A stretch of 33,936 bases of DNA, taken from assembly GCF_003858535.1 (NCBI RefSeq), contig NZ_RQTJ01000032.1:1-33936 (forward strand), read 5' to 3'. Source of the stretch: Paenimyroides viscosum (GTDB taxonomy: Bacteria > Bacteroidota > Bacteroidia > Flavobacteriales > Flavobacteriaceae). Within the stretch, counting starts at the first letter, position 1, and the number at the start of each line of letters is the position of its first letter. The translations under genes and the position numbers were made by a program. Below, piece after piece: positions 17,148-23,923 of this stretch. The notes under the pieces are model-generated. The model ran no database searches and had not been told where the DNA came from. It saw only the letters and a list, made by a program, of their open reading frames with translations.

Positions 17148-18266
17148 ATGAAAAAAATCACATCATTTATTGTAACTGTATGTTGTTCATTTACAATTTT
17201 TGCGCAGGCACCGGCGAATTATTACAACAGTGCAACTGCAACGGGCTACACATTAAAATCGCAATTAAAAACGATAATTTCTGCAAACCATACTGCTTTA
17301 AGCTATACGCCTGGTTTATGGAATTTATATAGTTCAAATGCTACCAATAACGGTTTTCGTGACAAGTATTATGAAAACGACAATACTATTTTAGACATTT
17401 ATTCTGAAAAGCCAGTTGCTGTTGATCCTTATACTTATACAGTAATCGCAGATCAATGTGGAAATTACAGTAGTGAAGGTGATTGTTATAATCGCGAACA
17501 TTTAATTCCACAATCGTATTTCGATGAAAATGCACCGATGAAAACAGATGCATTTCACGTTTGGCCAAGTGACGGAAAAGTTAATGGAGAACGCGGTAAC
17601 CTACCTTTTGGAACAGCAGCAAATGCAAGTTACACATCACAAAACGGAACAAAACGTGGAACAAGTGGTGTAGCTGGTTTTACCGGAACTGTTGTTGAAC
17701 CTATCGATGAATTTAAAGGAGATATTGCGCGCGCCTATTTTTACTTTGCAACAAGGTATGAAGATTTTATGGATGATTTTCATTCAGATACTACACAAAC
17801 TCAAACACAGGTTAGGGCAATGTTTGATGGATCCACCGATAAAGTGTTTAATACCGGCTTTTTAGATGTATTGTATCAGTGGCATTTGCAAGATCCAGTA
17901 AGTGCTCGTGAAACAGATTTGAACAATTACATCTACAATGAACAAGGCAACAGAAATCCGTATATCGATAATCCACAATATATTACTGCTGTTTGGTTTC
18001 CGCATTTGTTAAGTACAAATAAAGCCGAGTTGGTTGAGTTTAATGTGTATCCGAATCCGGCACCTAAAAACACGATATTCATTTCTACTAAAGAAAAAAT
18101 CAATTTAATTACGGTTTATAATTTAGAAGGAAAATTAGTCAAAAAAGTATCAAACCCACAATTTAACGATGAAGTTTTTACTATTAATCATTTAAAAAGT
18201 GGAACTTACATTCTTAAACTAAAAAGTGGAAAGAAAACAAGTACAAAGAAATTTATAGTTAAGTAA
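17148..18266 (+). CDS. Secreted endonuclease I with T9SS sorting domain
   Basis: A 372-residue nuclease. The signal peptide is residues 1-19 (ends FAQ). The endonuclease I domain covers about 25-280, with the catalytic beta-beta-alpha-metal segment GDCYNREHLIPQSYF (near 112-126) and HVWPSDGKVNGERGNLPFG. NG-RNPYIDNPQY closes the domain. The C-terminus from about 300 is a type A T9SS sorting domain: FNVYPNPAPKN, then VYNLEGKLVKKV, LKSGTYILKLKSG and a Lys-rich end. The protein is therefore sent across the outer membrane, probably to degrade extracellular DNA for phosphate or nucleosides. It follows the methyltransferase by 6 bp and ends in a bidirectional terminator. Confidence 0.94.
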   Translation: MKKITSFIVTVCCSFTIFAQAPANYYNSATATGYTLKSQLKTIISANHTALSYTPGLWNLYSSNATNNGFRDKYYENDNTILDIYSEKPVAVDPYTYTVIADQCGNYSSEGDCYNREHLIPQSYFDENAPMKTDAFHVWPSDGKVNGERGNLPFGTAANASYTSQNGTKRGTSGVAGFTGTVVEPIDEFKGDIARAYFYFATRYEDFMDDFHSDTTQTQTQVRAMFDGSTDKVFNTGFLDVLYQWHLQDPVSARETDLNNYIYNEQGNRNPYIDNPQYITAVWFPHLLSTNKAELVEFNVYPNPAPKNTIFISTKEKINLITVYNLEGKLVKKVSNPQFNDEVFTINHLKSGTYILKLKSGKKTSTKKFIVK

Positions 18267-18270
18267 TAAA

Positions 18271-18308
18271 AAATCCGATCAGCTTTATAACTGATCGGAT
18301 TTTTTTTA
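18271..18308. terminator. Bidirectional terminator between endonuclease and rhodanese genes
   Basis: AAATCCGATCAG (18271-18282) and CTGATCGGATTT (18291-18302) form a perfect 12-bp stem with an 8-nt loop. An A-run flanks one side and a T-run the other, serving both convergent genes. Confidence 0.94.
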
Positions 18309-18740
18309 ATTAACCGGATAACCCTTAGCTATCCAATCTACTTTAATATTTTTAGGTATGTTTAATAGCTTTGCTTTTTTATAACCTAGATCGGTTAATG
18401 CTTTAAAAGCAGGTCTAATATTAGGGCAAATATCAAACGGACAACATCCGCAATACAAAACAACCTCTTTATCTTTAGAAACCTTACTTAAAAAGCTGCG
18501 CATATTATCAATACTTTCTTTTGATTTTCCTGGTCCTGCATTAAAAGAATTCTTAATAACAGCATCTGGACCAATATTGATTACTACGGTCTGTTTCATT
18601 TTATTTTTGTTGATTTTATCAGCCAGCGTTTTGGTATCCATTAACTGATTAGGTGTCCATGTATCACCAAAATTTTGCGCTTTCATTACGAATGAAACAC
18701 ATAAAAACAGACAAATTGTTAAAACTATTTTCTTCATCAT
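18306..18740 (-). CDS. Periplasmic rhodanese-like protein
   Basis: A 144-residue exported protein with signal peptide (1-22, ending MKAQ). The rest resembles a single rhodanese domain, with the strand VVINIGPDAV, the active-site loop VVLYCGCCPFDICPNIRPAF, ALTDLGYKKAKLLN and a short C-terminus WIAKGYPVN. The loop after the first Cys is Cys-rich (three Cys in a stretch of eight residues), unlike the usual single catalytic Cys in CRxGxR. The function is therefore sulfur transfer, thiol redox or metal binding, undecided. It begins six bases after the rho stop and is probably read from the rho transcript. Either of two adjacent Met codons could be the start. Confidence 0.78.
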   Translation of the reverse strand: MMKKIVLTICLFLCVSFVMKAQNFGDTWTPNQLMDTKTLADKINKNKMKQTVVINIGPDAVIKNSFNAGPGKSKESIDNMRSFLSKVSKDKEVVLYCGCCPFDICPNIRPAFKALTDLGYKKAKLLNIPKNIKVDWIAKGYPVN

Positions 18741-18746
18741 AAAATA

Positions 18747-20444
18747 TTAATCGCGCATGCTATTGAAAAATTCCTCGTTTGATTTGGTATTTTTAATACG
18801 ATCGTGAATAAAAGTAATTGCTTCTACCGGATTCATATCTGCTAAAATATTGCGTAAAACAACCATTTTACTGTTTGTAAATCGATCTTGTAACAAGTCA
18901 TCACGACGAGTTGACGATGAAGTTAAATCAACAGCAGGGAAAATACGTTTGTTTGCAATTTTACGATCTAACTGCAATTCCATATTACCAGTTCCTTTAA
19001 ATTCTTCGAAAATAACATCGTCCATTTTAGAACCTGTATCAGTTAAAGCAGTGGCGATAATAGTTAACGATCCACCATTTTCTATGTTACGTGCCGCACC
19101 AAAAAAGCGTTTAGGTTTTTGCAATGCGTTGGCATCAACACCACCAGACAACACTCTGCCCGATGCCGGTTGAACCGTGTTATAAGCACGCGCCAAACGC
19201 GTAATAGAATCTAACAAAATAACAACATCGTGCCCACACTCTACCAAGCGTTTTGCTTTTTCTAAAACCATATCGGCTAATTCTACATGGTAACGCGCTT
19301 CTTCGTCAAACGTAGATGCCACAACCTCTGCACGAACGTTACGTTGCATATCGGTAACCTCTTCCGGACGTTCATCGATCAATAAAACAATCTGATACAC
19401 TTCTGGGTGATTGTCTGCAATAGCATTTGCAATCTCTTTCAACATCATGGTTTTACCGGTTTTCGGTTGTGCCACAATCATACCGCGCTGCCCCTTACCT
19501 ATTGGTGCAAACAGATCGATAATACGTGTTGAAAGTTTAGAATTATTACCCGATAAATTGAATTTATCTTTGGGGAAAAGCGGCGTTAAATGCTCAAATG
19601 AAGGACGGTCGCGAACCTGATCTGGCTCATGTCCGTTAATTTTTGTGATACGAACTAACGGAAAATGCTGCTCGTTCCCTTTTGGCGGACGAACAATTCC
19701 TTTAATAGTATCGCCCTTTTTTAAACCAAACAAACGAATTTGCGATTGCGAAATGTACACATCGTCTGGCGATTTACGATAGTTGTAATCTGCTGATCGT
19801 AAGTATCCGTGCGAACCACCGTCTTTTGGAACTTCTAAAACACCTTCGCATTCAATAATTCCTTCAAATTCATAATCAGGATCACGGTAATTTTGCTTTT
19901 TCTGATTTGGGTTTTGATTTTTATTTCTGTTCTGATTTTGATTTGGGTTCTGATTTTGTTTTTCAGTAACCACTACATTCTCTTCGGCAGAAACTTCGGT
20001 AACAACATCATTTTGAACATTTAATGGTTCAGATTGAACTTGTTGCTGATTGTTTGTTTTGTTACGTTGGTTTTGATTTTTATTTTGGGGTTTGCTTTGC
20101 TTTTCTGCTACAGGGTTTTCAGGTGCTACCGTTTTAATTTCTTCTACTGCAACAGGCTGTGGGTTTTCAGGTAAAGAAGCTTGCTCTGTTTTTTCTTCAG
20201 GTGCATTGTGAATACGCTTTCTTTTGGTTTTATTCTGATTTTCAGTAGATTCGTTTGTTGTTGCAGCTTCTTCTTTTACAGCAGTTTCTGCTTTAAGCTC
20301 ACTCTTCTGAAATTCATTTTGCAATTTTAAAACCGCATCAATAAGTTCATCTTTTTTAAGATTAAGCTTTTCAACGCCTACTTTTTTAGCTATTTCTTTA
20401 AGTTCGGGCAACTTCATACCCTTTAACACATTTTTGTCAAACAT
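18747..20444 (-). CDS. rho: Transcription termination factor Rho with Asn/Gln/Lys-rich insert
   Basis: A 565-residue RNA-dependent hexameric ATPase; E. coli Rho has 419 residues. The Rho N-terminal helical domain is residues 1-43 ([19 protein letters not shown]). A long low-complexity insert spans about 50-195, rich in Asn, Gln, Lys, Glu and Pro. The RNA-binding OSB fold follows ([17 protein letters not shown]), then the ATPase domain with Walker A AQPKTGKT (about residue 325), [13 protein letters not shown], Walker [17 protein letters not shown] and the Q/R-loop [20 protein letters not shown]. Bacteroides Rho carries a comparable disordered region reported to drive phase separation. The 180-bp gap upstream leaves room for a regulated leader. 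Confidence 0.97.
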   Translation of the reverse strand: MFDKNVLKGMKLPELKEIAKKVGVEKLNLKKDELIDAVLKLQNEFQKSELKAETAVKEEAATTNESTENQNKTKRKRIHNAPEEKTEQASLPENPQPVAVEEIKTVAPENPVAEKQSKPQNKNQNQRNKTNNQQQVQSEPLNVQNDVVTEVSAEENVVVTEKQNQNPNQNQNRNKNQNPNQKKQNYRDPDYEFEGIIECEGVLEVPKDGGSHGYLRSADYNYRKSPDDVYISQSQIRLFGLKKGDTIKGIVRPPKGNEQHFPLVRITKINGHEPDQVRDRPSFEHLTPLFPKDKFNLSGNNSKLSTRIIDLFAPIGKGQRGMIVAQPKTGKTMMLKEIANAIADNHPEVYQIVLLIDERPEEVTDMQRNVRAEVVASTFDEEARYHVELADMVLEKAKRLVECGHDVVILLDSITRLARAYNTVQPASGRVLSGGVDANALQKPKRFFGAARNIENGGSLTIIATALTDTGSKMDDVIFEEFKGTGNMELQLDRKIANKRIFPAVDLTSSSTRRDDLLQDRFTNSKMVVLRNILADMNPVEAITFIHDRIKNTKSNEEFFNSMRD

Positions 20445-20604
20445 AAATTATGACGTTGTTGTTAGATATTATTATTGTGATTTTTCTTAAGAGAAGGATA
20501 TCTGTTAAGGATAGAAAGCTCGAACAATGAAGAAGTTACGATTTTCTAATGCAATATTACAATTTTTTTTTAAATATCAATGTTTTTTAATGAAATTTTA
20601 GTGT

Positions 20605-20612
20605 TACTTTTG
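20605..20612 (+). promoter_or_regulatory. -7 box for the DUF4293 gene
   Basis: TACTTTTG matches TAnnTTTG and lies 17 bp upstream of the DUF4293 start, in the divergent gap with rho. Confidence 0.45.
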
Positions 20613-20629
20613 TAATCAAATCAATACAA

Positions 20630-21040
20630 ATGATTCAAAGAATACAAACAGTTTATTTAGCATTAGTTTTTATTATTGCTGGTGTTTTATCATTAATTTT
20701 CCCGTTGTGGAAAGATGTTAAAGGTATGGATTATTTTGTGGGGCATAACACTGCCTACACATTACTATTTGGTGTAAGCGCTGCATTAAGCGTTATTTCT
20801 GTATTCTCGTATAAAAAAAGACAAACGCAATTTGTGTATAACAGATTGAACATAATATTGAACTTTATATTACTAGGATTATTTGTGTATCAATCGCTAA
20901 ATTTATCTGGAGAAACGAACGTTTCAGAGAAGGGTATTGGGATGTTTCTTCCTCTTGGATCTATCATTTTGCTGGCATTAGCCAACAAAGCCATAAAGAA
21001 GGACGAAGATCTTGTAAAATCTGCAGATCGTATACGATAA
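20630..21040 (+). CDS. DUF4293 family membrane protein
   Basis: A 136-residue protein with four predicted membrane helices at about 7-25, 43-60, 72-90 and 104-120, and a charged tail. The start MIQRIQTVYLALVFI and the YKKRQTQFVYNRLNI loop are diagnostic of DUF4293, a Bacteroidota family of unknown function. It is regularly found divergent from rho in Flavobacteria, as here. It ends in a terminator. Confidence 0.9.
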   Translation: MIQRIQTVYLALVFIIAGVLSLIFPLWKDVKGMDYFVGHNTAYTLLFGVSAALSVISVFSYKKRQTQFVYNRLNIILNFILLGLFVYQSLNLSGETNVSEKGIGMFLPLGSIILLALANKAIKKDEDLVKSADRIR

Positions 21041-21068
21041 ACCTTTCATCTTAGTTTATTAGTGCGTT

Positions 21069-21098
21069 AAAAATCCGGCCATTGGTCGGATTTTTTTT
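21069..21098 (+). terminator. Terminator of the DUF4293 gene
   Basis: AAAATCCG and CGGATTTT flank a 9-nt loop and are followed by T8, about 30 bp after the DUF4293 stop. The A-run on the other side may also allow it to stop the convergent lipoprotein transcript. Confidence 0.88.
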
Positions 21099-21127
21099 GT
21101 TTGAAATTATAATATAGCTATAAAAAA

Positions 21128-21577
21128 CTATCCTTCTTTAATTAATCCATCATCATATAATTCAATAATTTCAAAAGATTGATACTCATCAAAAATTTCA
21201 TAAAAGTAGCAGGGCTTTCTCAACATACCAAAAGATTGCATAGAATATGTATTTCGAAAGTCAGTATATTTTTTAGATTGTTTTAATTTGATTTTTACTT
21301 TAGCTAATAACAATTGTTTTTGATTTATTTTTTGATTTTGAGATAATTTTTTTTTCTCTTCTTCAGCAATATTTATAACGAATCCGTTAACTGTATCTTG
21401 CTTTGCTATATTGTTTATCAAACTTATATTCTCATTAAAATTTTTTAATACATAAAAATTAGCATTATACCTATCATGACCTGAATAATAACTAGTTATT
21501 AATACCATTTCTTCAATCTCATTTTTTTCAGTACAGCCAAATAGCATAAAAGATACCAACACAATTAATACTCGCAT
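21128..21577 (-). CDS. Small lipoprotein of unknown function
   Basis: A 149-residue protein with a short signal peptide and lipobox LFGC (Cys15). The mature part has no family I recognise. It is strongly Lys/Asn/Ile-rich, with a basic helical stretch (EEEKKKLSQNQKINQKQLLL) in the middle and an aromatic C-terminal third (KPCYFYEIFDEYQSFEIIEL). It lies directly downstream, on the same strand, of the decayed dnaK terminator copy at 21606-21673. It may thus have been the original downstream neighbour of dnaK before the hip locus came between them (inference). Confidence 0.65.
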   Translation of the reverse strand: MRVLIVLVSFMLFGCTEKNEIEEMVLITSYYSGHDRYNANFYVLKNFNENISLINNIAKQDTVNGFVINIAEEEKKKLSQNQKINQKQLLLAKVKIKLKQSKKYTDFRNTYSMQSFGMLRKPCYFYEIFDEYQSFEIIELYDDGLIKEG

Positions 21578-21605
21578 ATAAATGTTTTAAGAACTAAATA
21601 TAAAC

Positions 21606-21673
21606 AAAAAACCTCAAACATTGCTGCTTGAGGTTTTTCGCATTTATGAAAAAATCTATTACTTTACTTCTTC
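21606..21673 (-). repeat. Direct-repeat copy A of the dnaK 3' end and terminator
   Basis: Positions 21606-21639 match 23857-23890 (the dnaK terminator) over 34 bp with a single mismatch. Weaker similarity continues to 21673, where the minus strand reads Glu-Glu-Val-Lys-stop, identical to the DnaK C-terminus. Upstream codons diverge (DMVIFEEVK) and a TGA in the same frame follows shortly. The one mismatch in the core changes a stem pair, so this copy folds less well than the dnaK copy. It looks like a decaying duplicate rather than the terminator of a living gene. Confidence 0.7.
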
Positions 21674-21924
21674 AAAAATAACCATATCTGAATATCAAAT
21701 AGTTATATATATATGGTACATATAAGATACAAAAAAAAGCTTATATTTATTTAAGAGTCAGAATTTTACACTCAAAACAACATAACTATTATCGCTATCT
21801 AAAGTAACATCAATAATAATTTATAACTTACCCCTTAACTAATTATTATACGTTTAACTAGTACTAATTGCAATAAAGTAATAGTACAAATACATACATT
21901 TTTGTTTACATAAAATAAAGCTCT

Positions 21925-22851
21925 TTATAAGTCAATTTGTTTTATTTTACTTTCGTAAATACGAAAATACTCTTTTTTGTAATCTTCGTTCAAAAGACTT
22001 CTGTCGATCATATTTTGAACTTGATTTATTTGCTTAGAGAAGTCTTTGTAAATATTATCTCTAACCGTTTCAGATAGTTCTAAACTCATTGCTAATTGAT
22101 TAAAATCTGAACGTTTTATTTTTCGTTTACGACCACCCAAAGTTAAAGCCAAATCTTCTTTATCGTCTGGAAAAATCAAGTTCACATTCAACAAATCATA
22201 AGCAGGTGAAACCAAGATACCTTTATCTGTATGCATTAACGAAAAGTTTTTTAAGTGCATATCGTTATTGCCTGTTAAGAAAGAAAACAAGACCAATCTA
22301 AAATATTTGATAGCATCTAACCCTGAATTGGTAGTATACTGTTTGATGATTTTCCCCACTCGTTCGTAAGAACTTTTATATTTTTGTTCGGTTAGTAATT
22401 CCGATAACTGACATAAATCTTCTACGTGAATTTTCTTACCATTCGATCGATCGAAACGCTTGGTGATATAAGCTAGTTCACCTGTTGAAGTTCGAATTAA
22501 AGCATGTTGAGCGGTATCAATTTTAAACAACTTGGCTAAGTGCATCGTTAGATCTTCCACCTCGGGCATAAAAGAAAATTCAGCAGATTGTGGCTTTAGA
22601 ATATAGTCTCCCCATAAACCAACTAAAGTTAATCGCTTATTACCTTGATCCTCGTTTAAGCTCAATGATATTTTAGGTTGAACACCAGTTAAGGCCAATC
22701 GTTCGTTAACCGTAATTTCCGCTAATTGATTTAATTTCTCTTGATCTAATTCTAGAGTAGGAACTTGCGTTGTTTTAAAGAATTTTTTAGAACATTTCGA
22801 ATGATATTCACCTGTTTCTACCGATTGATAACAAAATAAACAATTAGTCAT
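21925..22851 (-). CDS. hipT: HipT-like Ser/Thr kinase toxin (HipA C-terminal domain)
   Basis: A 308-residue HipA-fold kinase without the N-subdomain-1 of full-length HipA, which is encoded separately upstream. Kinase residues: Lys86 in YILKP, GNNDMHLKN (Asp197 and Asn202) and the metal Asp219 in SPAYDL. The Gly-rich loop region TGVQPKISLSL carries an S-x-S pair (Ser62, Ser64), matching the autophosphorylated SxS loop described for E. coli HipT. The N-terminus has a zinc-knuckle-like C4-x2-C7, H17-x2-C20. ATG 22851 is chosen over a longer in-frame form because GGAGGAGG lies just upstream and the overlap with hipS is then ATGACTAA. E. coli HipT phosphorylates TrpS; the target here is unknown. 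Confidence 0.88.
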   Translation of the reverse strand: MTNCLFCYQSVETGEYHSKCSKKFFKTTQVPTLELDQEKLNQLAEITVNERLALTGVQPKISLSLNEDQGNKRLTLVGLWGDYILKPQSAEFSFMPEVEDLTMHLAKLFKIDTAQHALIRTSTGELAYITKRFDRSNGKKIHVEDLCQLSELLTEQKYKSSYERVGKIIKQYTTNSGLDAIKYFRLVLFSFLTGNNDMHLKNFSLMHTDKGILVSPAYDLLNVNLIFPDDKEDLALTLGGRKRKIKRSDFNQLAMSLELSETVRDNIYKDFSKQINQVQNMIDRSLLNEDYKKEYFRIYESKIKQIDL

Positions 22852-23179
22852 ATTTTTCCTCCTCCATAGGATATACAGATACGGCACCAATGGTATCTCT
22901 GCACAAATTGATTAGTAATTCAAAACGATCTCGAGGATTTAACTTCCAATGTTTTTCGCCTATTTCAAGTAACCAGCCTTCAGGAATTAAGCCATCAAAA
23001 AATGGAAAAAGAACCTTGCTATGATAAGGTTGTTCCGTTAGTGGTAAGGTTAAACTAATTGATTTTGAATTCGATTTTTCCAAATATTCCTGTTCGTACT
23101 GAAAAGAATATCCGTTATCGCCTTCAACTAAAACACCCGCCAATTTATCTTGAAAATATATTTTTGCTTGACGTACCAT
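22844..23179 (-). CDS. hipS: HipS-like antitoxin (HipA N-subdomain-1)
   Basis: A 111-residue stand-alone version of the domain that caps HipA (couple_hipA). It holds the conserved segment LFPFFDGLIPEGW (Trp69). In the E. coli HipBST system a Trp of HipS plugs the HipT active site, and Trp69 lies in the matching position, so this is the likely neutraliser of the kinase. It overlaps hipB by one base (TAATG) and hipT by eight, so all three are translationally coupled in the order HTH, HipS, HipT. That order is the same as in described HipBST loci, where HipS rather than HipB is the main antitoxin. Confidence 0.88.
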   Translation of the reverse strand: MVRQAKIYFQDKLAGVLVEGDNGYSFQYEQEYLEKSNSKSISLTLPLTEQPYHSKVLFPFFDGLIPEGWLLEIGEKHWKLNPRDRFELLINLCRDTIGAVSVYPMEEEKYD

Positions 23180-23382
23180 TATTCACGAGTTTTATCAATT
23201 ACCCCTACTTCTTTCCCAAACAAAGCCAACACGTCATTCACTTTGTCTAAACGAAGTGTTTTCTTTCCTTGTTCTAAATCACGAACAAAACGCAAACCTA
23301 CACCAGCATTTAGCGCTAAATCTTCTTGAGTTAGCTTTAATTCTTTTCGTTTTTGTTTTACAAATAATCGTAATGAATGCAT
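23179..23382 (-). CDS. hipB: HipB-like HTH repressor
   Basis: A 67-residue Cro/C1-type DNA-binding protein: RLFVKQKRKELKLTQEDLAL, then NAGVGLRFVRDLEQGKKTLR covering the recognition helix, and a C-terminal DKVNDVLALFGKEVGV that forms the dimer strand in HipB. It is the first gene of the hip operon. Three TATACC-N6-GGTATA operators lie immediately upstream, the nearest starting three bases before the start codon, so it very likely represses its own operon together with HipS and HipT. Confidence 0.9.
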   Translation of the reverse strand: MHSLRLFVKQKRKELKLTQEDLALNAGVGLRFVRDLEQGKKTLRLDKVNDVLALFGKEVGVIDKTRE

Positions 23383-23385
23383 AAC

Positions 23386-23403
23386 TATACCTTTTATGGT
23401 ATA
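23386..23403 (-). promoter_or_regulatory. hip operator 1
   Basis: A perfect palindrome TATACC-TTTTAT-GGTATA. It lies three bases upstream of the hipB start and so covers the ribosome-binding region. Confidence 0.85.
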
Positions 23404-23425
23404 AATATACTAAAAAATTTTAAAA

Positions 23426-23443
23426 CATACCTCTTAGGGTATA
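23426..23443 (-). promoter_or_regulatory. hip operator 2
   Basis: CATACC-TCTTAG-GGTATA, one mismatch to the operator consensus, exactly 40 bp from operator 1. On the minus strand TATGTTTT inside and beside it is a near match to the -7 box, so this copy may cover the promoter. Confidence 0.82.
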
Positions 23444-23465
23444 AAATTTTAAAAAGATAAAAAAA

Positions 23466-23483
23466 TATACCTTTTGAGGTATA
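23466..23483 (-). promoter_or_regulatory. hip operator 3
   Basis: A perfect palindrome TATACC-TTTTGA-GGTATA, exactly 40 bp from operator 2 and 80 bp from operator 1. Confidence 0.85.
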
Positions 23484-23564
23484 AAAATACATCATATTGA
23501 ATTAAAGATTTACTTTAACTTTATGATAAAACACATCGTATTAGCGTGATACTAAAGAAGTAAA

Positions 23565-23834
23565 CTAATCTATTTCATAATAATCAAAACCAATGATTTG
23601 GACAGCTTCATCTATACAATCAATTGCTTCAATTTTATGAACAAATAGTACATATTCATCTGATTCTGTATCAATACATCCTATTTGTAAGCCATAAGTT
23701 CTTAAACAATCATCGTAATCATTTAAAACATCTGCTGAAGATATGGAAGTGTCTGCGCCATAAACTTCTGAATTGGGTAAGCTTATAGAAAGTCCAAAAT
23801 GTTTTTGAACCGCACGATCTATAAAGTATTCCAA
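23565..23834 (-). CDS. Small acidic protein of unknown function, probably 5' truncated
   Basis: An 89-residue acidic protein not assigned to a family (EYFIDRAVQKHFGLSISLPN, then CLRTYGLQIGCIDTESDEY and VLFVHKIEAIDCIDEAVQI). The only available start is a TTG at 23834 with no visible ribosome-binding site. The frame is open for five codons further upstream (QDLND) and then stopped by TAA. The dnaK terminator repeat begins within 25 bp of that point, so the gene seems to have lost its natural start at the junction of the repeat. It precedes the hip operon on the same strand by about 80 bp. It may be an immunity-type or DUF-type passenger; function unknown. Confidence 0.5.
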   Translation of the reverse strand: MEYFIDRAVQKHFGLSISLPNSEVYGADTSISSADVLNDYDDCLRTYGLQIGCIDTESDEYVLFVHKIEAIDCIDEAVQIIGFDYYEID

Positions 23835-23856
23835 ATCGTTTAAGTCCTGTTATAAT

Positions 23857-23923
23857 AAAAAACCTCAAACATTGCTGTTTGAGGTTTTTCCTAGTTATTA
23901 AAAATATATTATTTTACTTCTTC
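23857..23923 (-). repeat. Direct-repeat copy B: intact dnaK terminator and 3' end
   Basis: The functional dnaK terminator: a perfect stem AAAAACCTCAAAC / GTTTGAGGTTTTT (23858-23870 and 23877-23889) with a 6-nt loop, plus the last codons of dnaK. It is a direct repeat of 21606-21673, with 2251 bp between the two starts. Confidence 0.88.

Noticed and set aside
18850..19173. A plus-strand open frame opposite rho
   Set aside because: The composition follows the antisense of the conserved Rho ATPase domain; there is no start signal or family match.
19860..20110. Repetitive TTTTGATT/TTCTGATT-like pattern that could look like a CRISPR or minisatellite
   Set aside because: It is the degenerate coding sequence of the Asn/Gln/Lys-rich Rho insert, with no uniform repeat or spacer length.
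21690..21924. AT-rich stretch with TATATATA as a possible origin or att core
   Set aside because: No iterons, DnaA-box clusters or repeat partner were seen; only ordinary AT-rich intergenic DNA.
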